From: an uncultured Bacteroidales bacterium
GTDB lineage: Bacteria > Bacteroidota > Bacteroidia > Bacteroidales > Muribaculaceae
Length of the DNA stretch: 49,125 bases
Direction: 5' to 3'
Assembly: GCA_902776835.1 (NCBI GenBank)
Contig: CACYRK010000024.1
Span: forward strand, 1-49,125
The notes beneath the pieces were generated by a model that saw only the letters and a program-made list of their open reading frames with translations, did not search any database and was not told the origin of the DNA. Of this stretch, positions 32,401 to 41,913 are shown one piece after another. The translations under genes were made by a program, and so were the position numbers. Within the stretch, counting starts at the first letter, position 1. Each line of letters opens with the position of its first letter.

Positions 32401-34569
32401 TTATGCGTAACTGTGCATTCCGCCCAGCAGGTTATTCACGCCCCAATAGGTGAAAATAACGCTCAGGAATGCCAGAATCACAAACGCGTGGAAAAACGCG
32501 GGCTTTTGGAAACGCTTCAGGCTGGCGGCGTGGATGGGCATGGCATAAATCAAGAGTGTGATCAAAGCCCACGTCTCCTTGGGGTCCCACGACCAGTAAC
32601 TGCCCCACGACACACCGGCCCAGACGGCACCGATAAAGATGCCGATGGCAAGCAAGAACACGGCGGGATAGAGCAATGCCTGCCCAAGCAAGAACAAGGT
32701 TTTGGCCAACTCGGCGTTGCGCCGATAAATCAGTGCCATGATGGAGTTGAGCGCCATGATGGCCAGCAAGGCGTAAGCCAGCATCACCACCACCACGTGG
32801 AGGCACAACCACGGCGAGTTGAGCACGGGCATCAGCGGCGTGATTGCCGGATTTGACCCGCTGAACGAAGCCACCATCAGCGTAAATCCCGCCGCCAGGG
32901 CTCCCAGGGGCACAAACAGCCTCATCCGGCGGAATACGAGCAGCGTCACCAGCAATGTCATCCACGCCATGAGTTGCATCGTCTCATAGCCATTGCTCAT
33001 GGGCACATGGCCGCTAACTATCCAGCGCAGCGCCATCAGCGCGGTGAGGTAGACGAACACGACGACAATCGCCGCCACCACAAGAGCGTGCAAGGCTTTA
33101 CGCCCCTTGCGCGCCACAAGCGTAACCGCTAACATTCCGGCTAAAATCAGGATTATCGCGCTTGGCAAGGTGGTTTCGATGGCGTTATAGAGCAACTCGG
33201 CCTTGAAGCGCGTGGCCGACGGCAACTGTCCCCCACCCTCGCGTTCCTGGTAACGACGCAGTTTGTCGATAAAGACGTGGGCGCTCTCCCAATCTTTCTT
33301 CACCACAAACTCGTCGAAAAGGTTCATGCCATTGCGCATAAATGCCCACTGGCCCTCGTCGATGTCTGTGGGGATGTCCAAGGAACCGGGGACATACCAC
33401 TGCAAGGTGTTGTCGCGCCGCAAGGGCATGACACGCAGCAGCGTGCCCGACGCCATGGCGATTGCCACCTGGCATTTTTCGTTGGCTTCAAGCACATCGT
33501 TTGAGGGGTGCTGCATAGCTTGACTGAGTCGGTAAGAATGTGTGTCGTCATAGAATGCGTTCAGCGACACATATTTTGAGTCGGCGCCGAGCAACTGACG
33601 CACCTGGCCGCTTTTCACCTTAATCATCGGCTCATCGGCCCAATCGTCGTAGTAAAACAGCCATCCCGTGGCCACTTGGCAAGCGTCAAGGCCCTTGTAC
33701 GACGTGCGGCCGTAGAGTTTCAAGGTCACCTCGCGAGCCATCGTTTCGAAGGGGCAGATGCGCTCGTTGTGCAGGATGTACAGTTTCCCGAAGTCGTCGG
33801 CAACGTCCTTGGGCAGTGTGCGCGGCGTGGCCATCACGCCTTGCGGCAGCAGCAGGCACATGGCCAATATTGCGGCATATCTCGACGACAGGCTCCGCAA
33901 TATGGCCCTATAGCGCGTGGCGCGACTCAGCATGTAGCCAATGAAGCCAAGCAACAGCATTATGTAGCCCAGGTGGGTGACGGCGTAGCCTATCGGGTCG
34001 TGCGTGACCTTTAACACCGCCCCCTGCCCATCTTCGCCGAAGCCCGACAGGCAGAAGCGGTAGCCACCAAACGACGCGATGTGGTTGAGCGACACCTCGC
34101 AGTGTGTGCCCGCTGCCTGACCGTCGTTAAACACCACCGAGGCAAGAAAAGCCGACGGCGTCTGCGTGCCGGCATAAAACTGCATCTCAAACTTCTCGAG
34201 GCCCACGGTGAACGGCAACTCGCCCTTTGTGCCGTCGCTCTTTTCGTACGTGCTGACGGCGCTTCCCTCCGCAAGGTAAATTTTGCCTTCGGTCGAAAAC
34301 ATCCATGTCGCCGCCGCGCCGAGCAGGATTACCAGCAAGGCCAGATGTATGGCGAAAGCCGCCGGCTTGAGGTACAGTTTGCGCTTGACACACAGCCACA
34401 GGCCGATCACGGCAATCACCGCCCACAGCCCCACAAAGGGCCACGAGTGATAAACCACCGTGCTCGCCACGGCGCTACCATAGAGTTTTTCCACTATGGT
34501 GGCCGCGGCGAGCCAGCCTATCATTATTATAATTGACCAGAGTGCTGCGTGCTGAAGTAGTCGTCGCAT
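32401..34569 (-). CDS. Fused cytochrome c biogenesis protein CcsBA (ResB-ResC)
   Basis: The 722-residue membrane protein combines a ResB/CcsB-like N-terminal half with a CcsA/ResC C-terminal half. The first half has transmembrane helices near residues 10-30, 45-65 and 75-90, with a large periplasmic domain between. The second half has a run of helices and the haem-handling WWD-type motif WAGVSWGSYWSWDPKETW. Such fusions export haem and attach it to CxxCH motifs (system II). It is the last gene of the porin-imelysin-dihaem oxidoreductase operon and overlaps the latter by one base (TAATG). The obvious client is that dihaem protein. Confidence 0.92.
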   Translation of the reverse strand: MRRLLQHAALWSIIIMIGWLAAATIVEKLYGSAVASTVVYHSWPFVGLWAVIAVIGLWLCVKRKLYLKPAAFAIHLALLVILLGAAATWMFSTEGKIYLAEGSAVSTYEKSDGTKGELPFTVGLEKFEMQFYAGTQTPSAFLASVVFNDGQAAGTHCEVSLNHIASFGGYRFCLSGFGEDGQGAVLKVTHDPIGYAVTHLGYIMLLLGFIGYMLSRATRYRAILRSLSSRYAAILAMCLLLPQGVMATPRTLPKDVADDFGKLYILHNERICPFETMAREVTLKLYGRTSYKGLDACQVATGWLFYYDDWADEPMIKVKSGQVRQLLGADSKYVSLNAFYDDTHSYRLSQAMQHPSNDVLEANEKCQVAIAMASGTLLRVMPLRRDNTLQWYVPGSLDIPTDIDEGQWAFMRNGMNLFDEFVVKKDWESAHVFIDKLRRYQEREGGGQLPSATRFKAELLYNAIETTLPSAIILILAGMLAVTLVARKGRKALHALVVAAIVVVFVYLTALMALRWIVSGHVPMSNGYETMQLMAWMTLLVTLLVFRRMRLFVPLGALAAGFTLMVASFSGSNPAITPLMPVLNSPWLCLHVVVVMLAYALLAIMALNSIMALIYRRNAELAKTLFLLGQALLYPAVFLLAIGIFIGAVWAGVSWGSYWSWDPKETWALITLLIYAMPIHAASLKRFQKPAFFHAFVILAFLSVIFTYWGVNNLLGGMHSYA

Positions 34570-36179
34570 TAAATCGAGTTGATGAATTTCACGACCGCGT
34601 CGCGATCGCTCTTTTCCAATTTGCGGAATTTCTCCACTGTGAAGCGTGCGTCGCTATTGGCTGCGCCATGCCACATGATTGCCTCGATGACGTTGCGTGC
34701 GCGGCAGTCGTGCAGGCGGTCGTCGGCACCAGTACACTTGGCACTCAGGCCACGGCCCCACAGGGGCGTTGTGCGACACCAGCCCGTGCGGATGTCGTTT
34801 TTCATAAACAGGCGATGCTGAACCATGTCGCTATACGGCCAAATCGTCTGGTGCGGATAGCGGGGGAGCATGTTGGCGCGATTGCCGACGAAGAACTTTG
34901 CCGGGTCGACAATGTTGTCATTGCCCGTGGTCCACGAGGGACGGTGACAGGTGGCACAGCCCAACTCGGTAAACAGTTGCTTTCCACGCTGGAAATCGGC
35001 GCTCTCGACATCGCGAGCCGCAGGCACGGCCAAGCCGCGATGCCACACCATCAGGTCGATGTACTCCTGATCGGTCATCTCGGCCGGCAGGTCCTTGGCC
35101 ATAAGGTAATTATAGATGTCGGTTTCGACATTGCCGGTCTTGTTCCAATCAGGATAGTAGTCGTAGAAGCGGCTCTGCACATCGGGGTCCTTCGAGGCCA
35201 CGGTGGCATAAGCGGCGGTCATGTAGTGATAGCGGCGGTCGCTGCGCGTGACGTTGGTGATATTCCAGATGGCGTTGGCTCCCGCGGCGTCCTGCAGCGG
35301 GCCGCGCGACAAGGCATAGGTGAAACGGCGCACATACTTCGTGCCGTCGCCCTGCAATGAGTTGGAGTAGTAACTCACAAAGTCGCCATCGCGCCAAATT
35401 GCCGGATTGAGTTTCGCCCCGGCCTGTTCCTCGGCACGATATTGAGCACGGATGTCGTCCTCGTCGATGGCATCGAGCAATCCGGTGCCATAAATGCCGA
35501 TAGTGCTCTCCAGGCGCACGCGCAGTTGGCTATAAGCGATGTCCTGTCCTCCCACCTGCAGTGGCACATAAAACGCCTCTTCCGGGATGGTGACCTCGGG
35601 ATAAATCAGTTCGTACCTTTCGCCGTCGGGGAAGGTGTTGCCCCACTCGTCGGTGTACGGAAGCCACGAGATATTGATTTTCCGCTCGTCGATAGGTGCC
35701 TTAAACGGCTGGGCTGCCTGGGTTTGCGGCATACCGGTGAGCGATGACAGATAAGTGTCGTTTTCATCGGTGAGCACAAGCAGGTAACCGTTGCCGATAT
35801 TGTTGGCGTTATACGAGTTTTGGCGCGCTCCGTGGCCGTAACCCGGATGGCAAGCCAGGCAACTCGAACGCACCCACAAGGGGCCCAGGCCGCGCATGGG
35901 AGTCTGCTCGTCGACGTCGGTGTCAAACGGCGCCTCAAAGATTCGCTCGCCGCGCTTGAACGACGCCACAAGTCCCTGATTCTCGACCGACGCGGTGAAT
36001 TGCTCGTAGGCCGACGCGGTGGTGTTGAACGTTGTGCCCAACTTGCCACCGGTGTAATACTCGTCGGGCAGGTCGTCGCTGGGCGTCGGTGTGTCGTTAT
36101 TATTGTCGCTACAAGCAGTCATGGCCATCAGGGCGGCCATTGCAAGCGGCATAAGATATGCTATTTGTTTCATTTTCAT
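34569..36179 (-). CDS. Dihaem thiol oxidoreductase-like lipoprotein (DUF1111 family)
   Basis: This exported c-type cytochrome starts at ATG 36179 (536 residues; the open frame extends upstream but the signal starts here) with lipobox MTAC at Cys23. Two haem-attachment motifs are visible, CLACH (107-111) and CATCH (about 408-412). The C-terminal RTTPLWGRG ... RLHDCRARNVIEAIMWHG matches the DUF1111/di-haem oxidoredictase family, with additional cysteines (GWCRTTP, SAKC, HDC) in that region. The family neighbours imelysins in several phyla and is thought to take part in metal redox during uptake; this is not proven. It is 17 bp after imelysin and overlaps ccsBA. Confidence 0.9.
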   Translation of the reverse strand: MKMKQIAYLMPLAMAALMAMTACSDNNNDTPTPSDDLPDEYYTGGKLGTTFNTTASAYEQFTASVENQGLVASFKRGERIFEAPFDTDVDEQTPMRGLGPLWVRSSCLACHPGYGHGARQNSYNANNIGNGYLLVLTDENDTYLSSLTGMPQTQAAQPFKAPIDERKINISWLPYTDEWGNTFPDGERYELIYPEVTIPEEAFYVPLQVGGQDIAYSQLRVRLESTIGIYGTGLLDAIDEDDIRAQYRAEEQAGAKLNPAIWRDGDFVSYYSNSLQGDGTKYVRRFTYALSRGPLQDAAGANAIWNITNVTRSDRRYHYMTAAYATVASKDPDVQSRFYDYYPDWNKTGNVETDIYNYLMAKDLPAEMTDQEYIDLMVWHRGLAVPAARDVESADFQRGKQLFTELGCATCHRPSWTTGNDNIVDPAKFFVGNRANMLPRYPHQTIWPYSDMVQHRLFMKNDIRTGWCRTTPLWGRGLSAKCTGADDRLHDCRARNVIEAIMWHGAANSDARFTVEKFRKLEKSDRDAVVKFINSI

Positions 36180-36196
36180 GGTTTTCGAAAAAGGTG

Positions 36197-37339
36197 TTAT
36201 TGTAACGATTCGACAGCGGCATCGAGTTGTGCCATGCACTTGTTGCATGCGTCGACAGCAGCCTGAGTCTCGGCCTTGGTGAGGTGGTTGCGGAACGGGG
36301 CCGGCATAGCAGCCACGGTGTTAATCGCCTCGTCGATGGCAGCGCGGAGGTTGGTGTCGACTGTGGGGTTGTTCTTGCTCAGGTAAGCAGCCAGCGAGTT
36401 GCTGTTAACCTTGCCGTCGAGGCTGCCATAGTAGGCATTGCGCACGCTGCGCAGGTTGTCGGTAAAGTCAGCGATTGAGTTCCAACTGTACCACGACTCC
36501 ACGTCGAGGACATTGCCCGAGTTGACGGGGTCGGTAATCTTTGTGTTGCCCACCTCGTCGCTGATGTCGCTGGCTCCCTGCAGAATCTGAATCATAGCAT
36601 CGAGTTGAGTTTTGTAGGCCGAATTGCCTGGCAGTCCAGCGGTAATCATCTGGTCGCCATAATTGGTGCTCGGCTCAAGTTCTGCGTCGCTGAGGATTGT
36701 GCGCTTGGCGTTCGACACGTTGTCCAGCCCGGCCCAGGCGGCTTCGAGCCTTACCGTCTGCCAAGCCAAGTCCTCGGCCACTGCGGCGTTATAAATCAAC
36801 TCATTCTCGGTGATGTCGCCAACGTTGCGTGCATGCCCGTCGCGGAACAGCACGTACTCCACTGCATGGAAGCCCAGCAGGCCATAACCCAGCGTGGCGA
36901 AGCCGCCGGCCGACGCGCCATCCTCATCGAGTTCGGCAATCAGCGTGGTGTTGGCCAGCACGTTGTCGAGTTGGTTCTTTTGCAGGGGCCATGAGTCGAT
37001 GTGCGGGTCGATGTAATAGTCGGCGGCAGCGCCATAGAGGAACGCCTCGCTCAACTCCCAATATTTGCGCGCCTCAATCCACTTGTCGCAGGCTTGCTGC
37101 ACCAGTGCCTGCGAGGGGGTCTCTCGCAACTGCGTGCACAGGTCGCTCAACTCAAGGGCGCGGTCGGCCAGCGAGCGATAGGTGGGAACGACAACACCAT
37201 TCACATATTGAGTGATGATGGCTTTCTTCTGAGTGTCGGTTGACTGAGGTTCATCGCTCTTGCTGTCGCTGCACGACATCAAAGCAAGAACGGCGACTAC
37301 CAGCGGTAGTCCTCTTTTGATAAAATCTTTAATCTTCAT
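36197..37339 (-). CDS. Imelysin family lipoprotein (IrpA-like)
   Basis: The 380-residue lipoprotein (lipobox LMSC, Cys23) carries the imelysin peptidase-like fold. The GxHxxE motif appears as GFHAVEYVLF with His158 and Glu161. The repeated helical layout (YVNGVVVPTYRSLADRALEL, ARKYWELSEAFLYG, IDSWPLQKNQLDNVL) is standard. Imelysins are not active peptidases as far as known and are linked to iron acquisition. It lies 26 bp after the porin and 17 bp before the dihaem protein, so the operon order is porin-imelysin-dihaem-CcsBA. Confidence 0.92.
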   Translation of the reverse strand: MKIKDFIKRGLPLVVAVLALMSCSDSKSDEPQSTDTQKKAIITQYVNGVVVPTYRSLADRALELSDLCTQLRETPSQALVQQACDKWIEARKYWELSEAFLYGAAADYYIDPHIDSWPLQKNQLDNVLANTTLIAELDEDGASAGGFATLGYGLLGFHAVEYVLFRDGHARNVGDITENELIYNAAVAEDLAWQTVRLEAAWAGLDNVSNAKRTILSDAELEPSTNYGDQMITAGLPGNSAYKTQLDAMIQILQGASDISDEVGNTKITDPVNSGNVLDVESWYSWNSIADFTDNLRSVRNAYYGSLDGKVNSNSLAAYLSKNNPTVDTNLRAAIDEAINTVAAMPAPFRNHLTKAETQAAVDACNKCMAQLDAAVESLQ

Positions 37340-37365
37340 CTTGTATGCTTTTAATTGTTAGTAAA

Positions 37366-38667
37366 TTACATTTGAAACAGCCCGTAATAACCCACTCCCA
37401 GGCTCAGGGTGGGCTCATTGTTGAATTGCGACTTGAAGATGCGGTTGCTCCACTCGCCCTTCACCACAATCTGCTTGATGGGGAAATAGTTGAATCCGAA
37501 GGTGATTTTTTGTCGGCCCCACTCTTCCTCCTTGGTCATGTTTTCGACGGTGCGGTACATCGAGTCGTAGTAGTCGTAGCGGCCAAAGAGGTAAAGCCTC
37601 TGTCCGCGCGAGTGCAGTCGCGGCATGAAACTGGCCAGGTCGTAACCGGCCTCGATGCCCATGGCGATAGCATTCTTGGCGACATTGTTTTTGGGCGAGG
37701 GAGAATCTTTGCGGCTCGCCTTGTTGGCCACCGACAGTTCCAGCGAATTGCTCAAAAAGCCGTAGTCGAAATTGCCGCGAGCCACAATGTTGTGGTTGTC
37801 GTACATGAAGTCGAATGCCGCGATTGTTACCGTGGCCTTGAGGTCTTCGTATTTTCCTGATGAATTGAGGGTGTTGCAGCCGCTGTTGCCCACATAACCG
37901 CTGAGGCTCAGCCGCAAGCCGTCGACCGAATAATTGTCGATGCGCGCCGCACCGGCGATTGCCGTGGCCATCTTGAACTCATACGGGCTTCCGGCGCCGC
38001 CGTGAATCCAGTTCTTGTTGTTGAAGCGGTCGCCGTCGAGGCCGGCAATCACCATGCCCTCGTAGCGCCAGTCGCCGCTGCGGCCCCACAGGCTCACGCC
38101 GGTCTCATGCCAGGTGCACGGCAAGATGGTGTTCTCGCCCTCAGGACGATAGACGGTGAAAAATTTGTCGGGCTCATGAGCGGCATTGGTGCCGCCGACG
38201 GGAACGATGATGTGTCCGGCACGGATGTTCAACGCCGGGCTGAACGACTTCTGCAGCCAAAATTGCTCCAGGGCCACCTCGCCGCCGCGCTCAATCTCCT
38301 TCTCGTATTCTCCGGTTTCCTCTTCTTCGATTTCCACAGCGCTCTCGGTGCCACCATGCTCAAACTCTATCTCGCTGCCCATCGACCAGCCGTGGCCGAA
38401 GTCATAGCCCACGTAGAAAACGACGTGCGGCAAATCCACCTGGCCAAACGACGGGGCGTCGGCGTAGAGCGACGCATCGGTGTAACGCTTATAATTGTTG
38501 CTGTAGAACATACGGCTGGCAACGGCCTCGCCGTAACCGCCAAGGGTGAGACGGCGATGCGTCGACACAGTGTCGGCACTGCTGGCGGGCGTTTCTGCCA
38601 ACGCACCAATGGGACTTGCCGCAATAATTGTCGCCAATAAGGCGGCACATGACAATAGACGTTTCAT
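37366..38667 (-). CDS. Outer-membrane porin-like beta-barrel protein
   Basis: The 433-residue protein has a signal peptide (cleavage about ALA-E25). A barrel-like sequence rich in alternating aromatic strands follows: LTLGGYGEAVASRMFY, HVVFYVGYDFGHGWSMGSEIEFEHGG, FWLQKSFSPALNIRAGHIIVPVGG. It ends in an aromatic-containing C-terminus (YYGLFQM). An acidic loop EIEEEETGEYEKEIE around residues 118-132 could bind cations. It is the first gene of the imelysin/dihaem operon, which suggests a channel for the metal or its chelate; this is inference. No plug domain or TonB box is seen. Confidence 0.82.
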   Translation of the reverse strand: MKRLLSCAALLATIIAASPIGALAETPASSADTVSTHRRLTLGGYGEAVASRMFYSNNYKRYTDASLYADAPSFGQVDLPHVVFYVGYDFGHGWSMGSEIEFEHGGTESAVEIEEEETGEYEKEIERGGEVALEQFWLQKSFSPALNIRAGHIIVPVGGTNAAHEPDKFFTVYRPEGENTILPCTWHETGVSLWGRSGDWRYEGMVIAGLDGDRFNNKNWIHGGAGSPYEFKMATAIAGAARIDNYSVDGLRLSLSGYVGNSGCNTLNSSGKYEDLKATVTIAAFDFMYDNHNIVARGNFDYGFLSNSLELSVANKASRKDSPSPKNNVAKNAIAMGIEAGYDLASFMPRLHSRGQRLYLFGRYDYYDSMYRTVENMTKEEEWGRQKITFGFNYFPIKQIVVKGEWSNRIFKSQFNNEPTLSLGVGYYGLFQM

Positions 38668-38937
38668 AAATAGAATCTTTTAAAACCATTAATCCAGCCT
38701 ATCGTTAGTGCATCATTTTACCACTGCAAAATTATAGCCAATTCATGTGACAGGTAATCCCAAGAATTGGCTATTTTTTTGCGACGTATCATCAAAAGTG
38801 GTTATAGTAGCCCCAAAAATCATCCCTGTCAGTCTGTAGGCCGTCAGTCTGTATTGCGGCCGACAGGCCGCACCTGTCGCCGCACACCATCACCAGCCAC
38901 CCCACCCCATTTTCCATTTCTCCAGATGCCAGATAAC
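38668..38937. other. Upstream region of the porin operon
   Basis: It contains the minus-strand -7 box TAATTTTG (38734-38727), two copies of GTCAGTCTGTA (about 38828 and 38843) and a small palindrome GCGGCC/GGCCGC (38856-38871). No gene is apparent. Confidence 0.45.
38727..38734 (-). promoter_or_regulatory. -7 box of the porin-imelysin-dihaem-CcsBA operon
   Basis: TAATTTTG on the minus strand, 60 bp before the porin ATG; the -33 is not clear, which would fit a regulated promoter. Confidence 0.5.
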
Positions 38938-38973
38938 AGATTAGCGGCACGCCCAACGACGTGCCGCTAATCT
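38938..38973. terminator. Perfect 14-bp hairpin after the C69 gene
   Basis: AGATTAGCGGCACG/CGTGCCGCTAATCT around an 8-nt loop, about 50 bp beyond the dipeptidase stop. T runs are upstream rather than downstream on the minus strand, so it may act as an RNA-stabilising hairpin instead of a classical terminator. Confidence 0.65.
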
Positions 38974-39021
38974 ATGCGCATTTAAAAAATCCCTTTCGCG
39001 AAATTCGCGCTAAAAAAAAGG

Positions 39022-40668
39022 TTACTTCGGTAACTCAAAGCGGTCGCCGGTGGCTTGGTGTATGCGCCGGCGGGCTTTCTTGGCCATGCTGGGCCGCGAG
39101 AGCACAGGTCGGAATCCGCTGGTGCTGCGCTTGTACTCGCCGCCCGACTCCTGGCGCACCACGCCGTCGTTGTACTTGACAATCATGTGATAGCCCATCG
39201 AGCGCCAGCGCACGAGCATCTGGTCGGCCATCTCGCAACTGTAGTCGGTAAGCATGTCGATTGCCCGACTGCGGTCGCTGTCGAGCAGTTGCAACGCCTG
39301 ACGTTCCAGTTCGGGCTGCCGTGCGAAATACGAGGCTTGCAGCGAGTCGCGCACCTGCTGCAGTTCGGGATAGAGCAGGCTCCAACGCGGATACACCATG
39401 TTGCTCACCCAGTTGCACACCCAGTAGGCATTGTCCTCGCTGAAGTGGAAGGCATCGGCACCCGGCGTGTTGTAAGGTCGCGGCACACGGCTGTTGCAGC
39501 AATACATCGGGGTATAGGCCACCATACCGCTGTCGTCGTTGCCCCACCACATCAGGCCGCCCACCTCGCGCGGCATGAAGCCACGCAGTTGGCACACCCA
39601 GGTGAAGGCGGTGTGTGGCGTGGCCACAGGGCGCTCGTTGAACATCATGGTGCCCTCGTCGTCGTAACGCAGCGGCTGTGGACGGAACGGGCTGTCGTAG
39701 AGGCCGGCACCCGGATCATTGTCCATAGCCAGCGCGGTGCCCTCGAAGTGGTCGCGCAGGCACACCAGCAAGTCGTTGACGGTGACTTTCTTGTCGGGGA
39801 TAATCCACATGGGCAGCGGCTCCACCTCGTCAAGCGGCTTCTTGCCCTCGACGTAAGGCAGATAGCGATCCATGCCGGTGGTGAGGTGCCGATAGATGGC
39901 CCACACGCGCGAGTCGCTCAGGCGGCGGCCGCCGAAGGCCACGGGGTTATAAGCGTCGCAAAAACTGAACTCGCTGTCGGGGCCCTTGAAATAGCCGCGT
40001 TTGCGGGCAAAACTGATGCAGTTGTCGGAGATTTTCACGTTGGCGGTGTCGGCAAGGTTCACCTTGCGAATGCGGCTCTGGTTGGCGTGTGCCAACACGG
40101 CATTGTCGGGCACGCGCACGGCAATCCACACCACGCTCTTGCTGCCCGGTCCACAGCCGGCCATCTCGAGAATCCATGCCTCATTGGGGTCGCACACGGT
40201 GAACGTCTCGCCCTCGCTGCAGTAGCCATGGCGCTCGGCCAGGGTGGTCATCACGTCGATGGCCTCGCGCGCCGTGCGCGAGCGTTGCAGTCCCAGGTCC
40301 ATGAGCGAGCAATAGTCGATGATGCCCTTGTTGTCCACCAACTCGCTGCGGCCTTCGAAGGTGGTCTCGGAAATCGCCACCTGCCACTCGTTGATGTTGC
40401 CGTTCACGAGATAGGTCACCGGGGCCTCGGGAATCTGGCCGTGGTAGTTGTGGTAGTCGCGGTCGTAAATCTTGCGCATCGTGCCCTCGGGGTGTGTGCC
40501 CGCCTCGAAGCGGTACATGGGGTGGTAGCCACCCCAGGTGTCGATGTTGTAGGTGCACATCACCGAGCCGTCGGCCGACGCGTTCTTGCCCACGAGGATG
40601 CTGGTGCAGGCCAGAGCCGACGCGGCAGTGGCTACACAAACTAGCAAAGCAGTTGCAATTCGTTTCAT
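39022..40668 (-). CDS. C69 family dipeptidase
   Basis: The 548-residue exported N-terminal nucleophile hydrolase has a signal peptide that ends directly before the catalytic cysteine (ALA-CTSILVGKNASADGS, Cys at about 21). Signal cleavage itself would thus expose the nucleophile. Further family blocks are DTWGGYHPMYRFEAGTHPEG, VNEWQVAISETTF-like NEWQVAISETTFEGR, and PNEAWILEMAG. C69 enzymes cleave dipeptides. It is a single-gene unit with a -7 box TACCTTTG upstream (40703-40696). I start at ATG 40668; a GTG adds one residue upstream. Confidence 0.93.
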   Translation of the reverse strand: MKRIATALLVCVATAASALACTSILVGKNASADGSVMCTYNIDTWGGYHPMYRFEAGTHPEGTMRKIYDRDYHNYHGQIPEAPVTYLVNGNINEWQVAISETTFEGRSELVDNKGIIDYCSLMDLGLQRSRTAREAIDVMTTLAERHGYCSEGETFTVCDPNEAWILEMAGCGPGSKSVVWIAVRVPDNAVLAHANQSRIRKVNLADTANVKISDNCISFARKRGYFKGPDSEFSFCDAYNPVAFGGRRLSDSRVWAIYRHLTTGMDRYLPYVEGKKPLDEVEPLPMWIIPDKKVTVNDLLVCLRDHFEGTALAMDNDPGAGLYDSPFRPQPLRYDDEGTMMFNERPVATPHTAFTWVCQLRGFMPREVGGLMWWGNDDSGMVAYTPMYCCNSRVPRPYNTPGADAFHFSEDNAYWVCNWVSNMVYPRWSLLYPELQQVRDSLQASYFARQPELERQALQLLDSDRSRAIDMLTDYSCEMADQMLVRWRSMGYHMIVKYNDGVVRQESGGEYKRSTSGFRPVLSRPSMAKKARRRIHQATGDRFELPK

Positions 40669-40695
40669 CACATTATAATATATTAGTGGTTATTT

Positions 40696-40703
40696 CAAAG
40701 GTA
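40696..40703 (-). promoter_or_regulatory. -7 box of the C69 dipeptidase
   Basis: TACCTTTG on the minus strand; predicted leader of about 20 nt. The -33 falls in the preceding gene's 3' end and is weak. Confidence 0.5.
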
Positions 40704-40737
40704 AAAGCCATTATAAACGTTGCAGTCACGGCGTGAA

Positions 40738-41880
40738 TCACTTGCCCTGGATGCGACGGGCGCACAGCCAGTTCGACGGACTGTTGTAACCGATGAGGAA
40801 CGGCAAGCGCTTCACTTCGCCGGCATGGGCTTTGTAAGCCTTGTCGAGGTCGGGCTGGATGCACGAGTCGGAGAACACCATCAACGGCCGCTTGTAAACG
40901 CCGTACAACGTAATGTCATACTTGTCGGTCAAGTACTTATAAGGCACGCCCGAGTCATCTTCGACAATATATTGCGAGTAGTCGACGATGTAGTCGCGGA
41001 ACAGCGAGAATCCCGGCATGTGCATCAGGTAGGAAGCCGCCTTGAGGTAAGTTCCCACGGTGTGGTTGGGCAGCGATTTCTCGACGTAGCGCTTCACACG
41101 AGGGTCGATACGGCTGTTGGCCACATCGGCCGAGACGTAATACAGCGTCTGCTCATGTTTCGAGCCTTGGCGGAAGAATTTGTACTTCATCACCGTACCC
41201 TTGCCGTCGCAGGGCAGCAGATTGCCGTCGTCGTTGATTTGCAAGTTCTCAATCGAGATGATATCGTAGCCGGCTGTTGCCATAAGCATGGTAATGATTG
41301 GGCAGGTGCCGTCGATCAGTTCGTTGTCCATGTCATTCTTCATGTTCTTGGTAACAAAAAAACTGATGCGCAAAAACGTCGACAGCGCCTTGTGATAAGC
41401 CTCGTACTGGTCATAATTGGTTTTGATGTCGGTGCTGAAAGGCGTTCCGGTTTTCTCCAAGCCACACAGCAAATAGGTGTCGGCATTGGGGAAAAGCGTG
41501 ATGGGATAAAGGAAGTCGGCAGCGCTGAAGGGATAGAACACAAGGTCAACCGAGTCGCGGAAGTCGCTGAAGTCGGCCTTCGCCAGCGAGTCGACCTGTC
41601 CCAGAGTCTTAAAACTGATGTTGGTCAACTTCTTCATGTCTTTGCTGTACTTCTCCCATTCCTGGGCGTCGGCACTCGACATGTCGACGCCTTCTCTCGA
41701 CACACCGGCATAGAAGCGCGCGGCGCGGTTCAAGCCGTCGTCACCTTTCAGTTCGGGCAATGTGTCGGCAGGATTTGCGCTGTCGGCTGTAGAGTTTTCA
41801 CCTGTTTGTGTGCATGAAGTCACTGTCGCCAAGGCCATAAAAAATGCCATAATCGATGCGACGAGTTTTGTCTGTTTCAT
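40738..41880 (-). CDS. Lipoprotein of unknown function
   Basis: I do not recognise this 380-residue protein. It has a signal with lipobox VTSC (Cys23), a short Ser/Thr/Asp linker and then a soluble globular sequence without repeats or obvious catalytic motif (for example FSDFRDSVDLVFYPFSAADFLYPITLFPNADTYLLCGLE split over a beta-rich core, and CPIITMLMATAGYDI later). It ends with a basic NWLCARRIQGK. It should sit in the periplasm or on the surface. Its start is only 33 bp from the stop codon of the permease remnant, so it may be transcribed from that gene's old promoter. Confidence 0.75.
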   Translation of the reverse strand: MKQTKLVASIMAFFMALATVTSCTQTGENSTADSANPADTLPELKGDDGLNRAARFYAGVSREGVDMSSADAQEWEKYSKDMKKLTNISFKTLGQVDSLAKADFSDFRDSVDLVFYPFSAADFLYPITLFPNADTYLLCGLEKTGTPFSTDIKTNYDQYEAYHKALSTFLRISFFVTKNMKNDMDNELIDGTCPIITMLMATAGYDIISIENLQINDDGNLLPCDGKGTVMKYKFFRQGSKHEQTLYYVSADVANSRIDPRVKRYVEKSLPNHTVGTYLKAASYLMHMPGFSLFRDYIVDYSQYIVEDDSGVPYKYLTDKYDITLYGVYKRPLMVFSDSCIQPDLDKAYKAHAGEVKRLPFLIGYNSPSNWLCARRIQGK

Positions 41881-41913
41881 GTTCTTTAAATATTAATTAT
41901 GCTGTTTCTTGTT

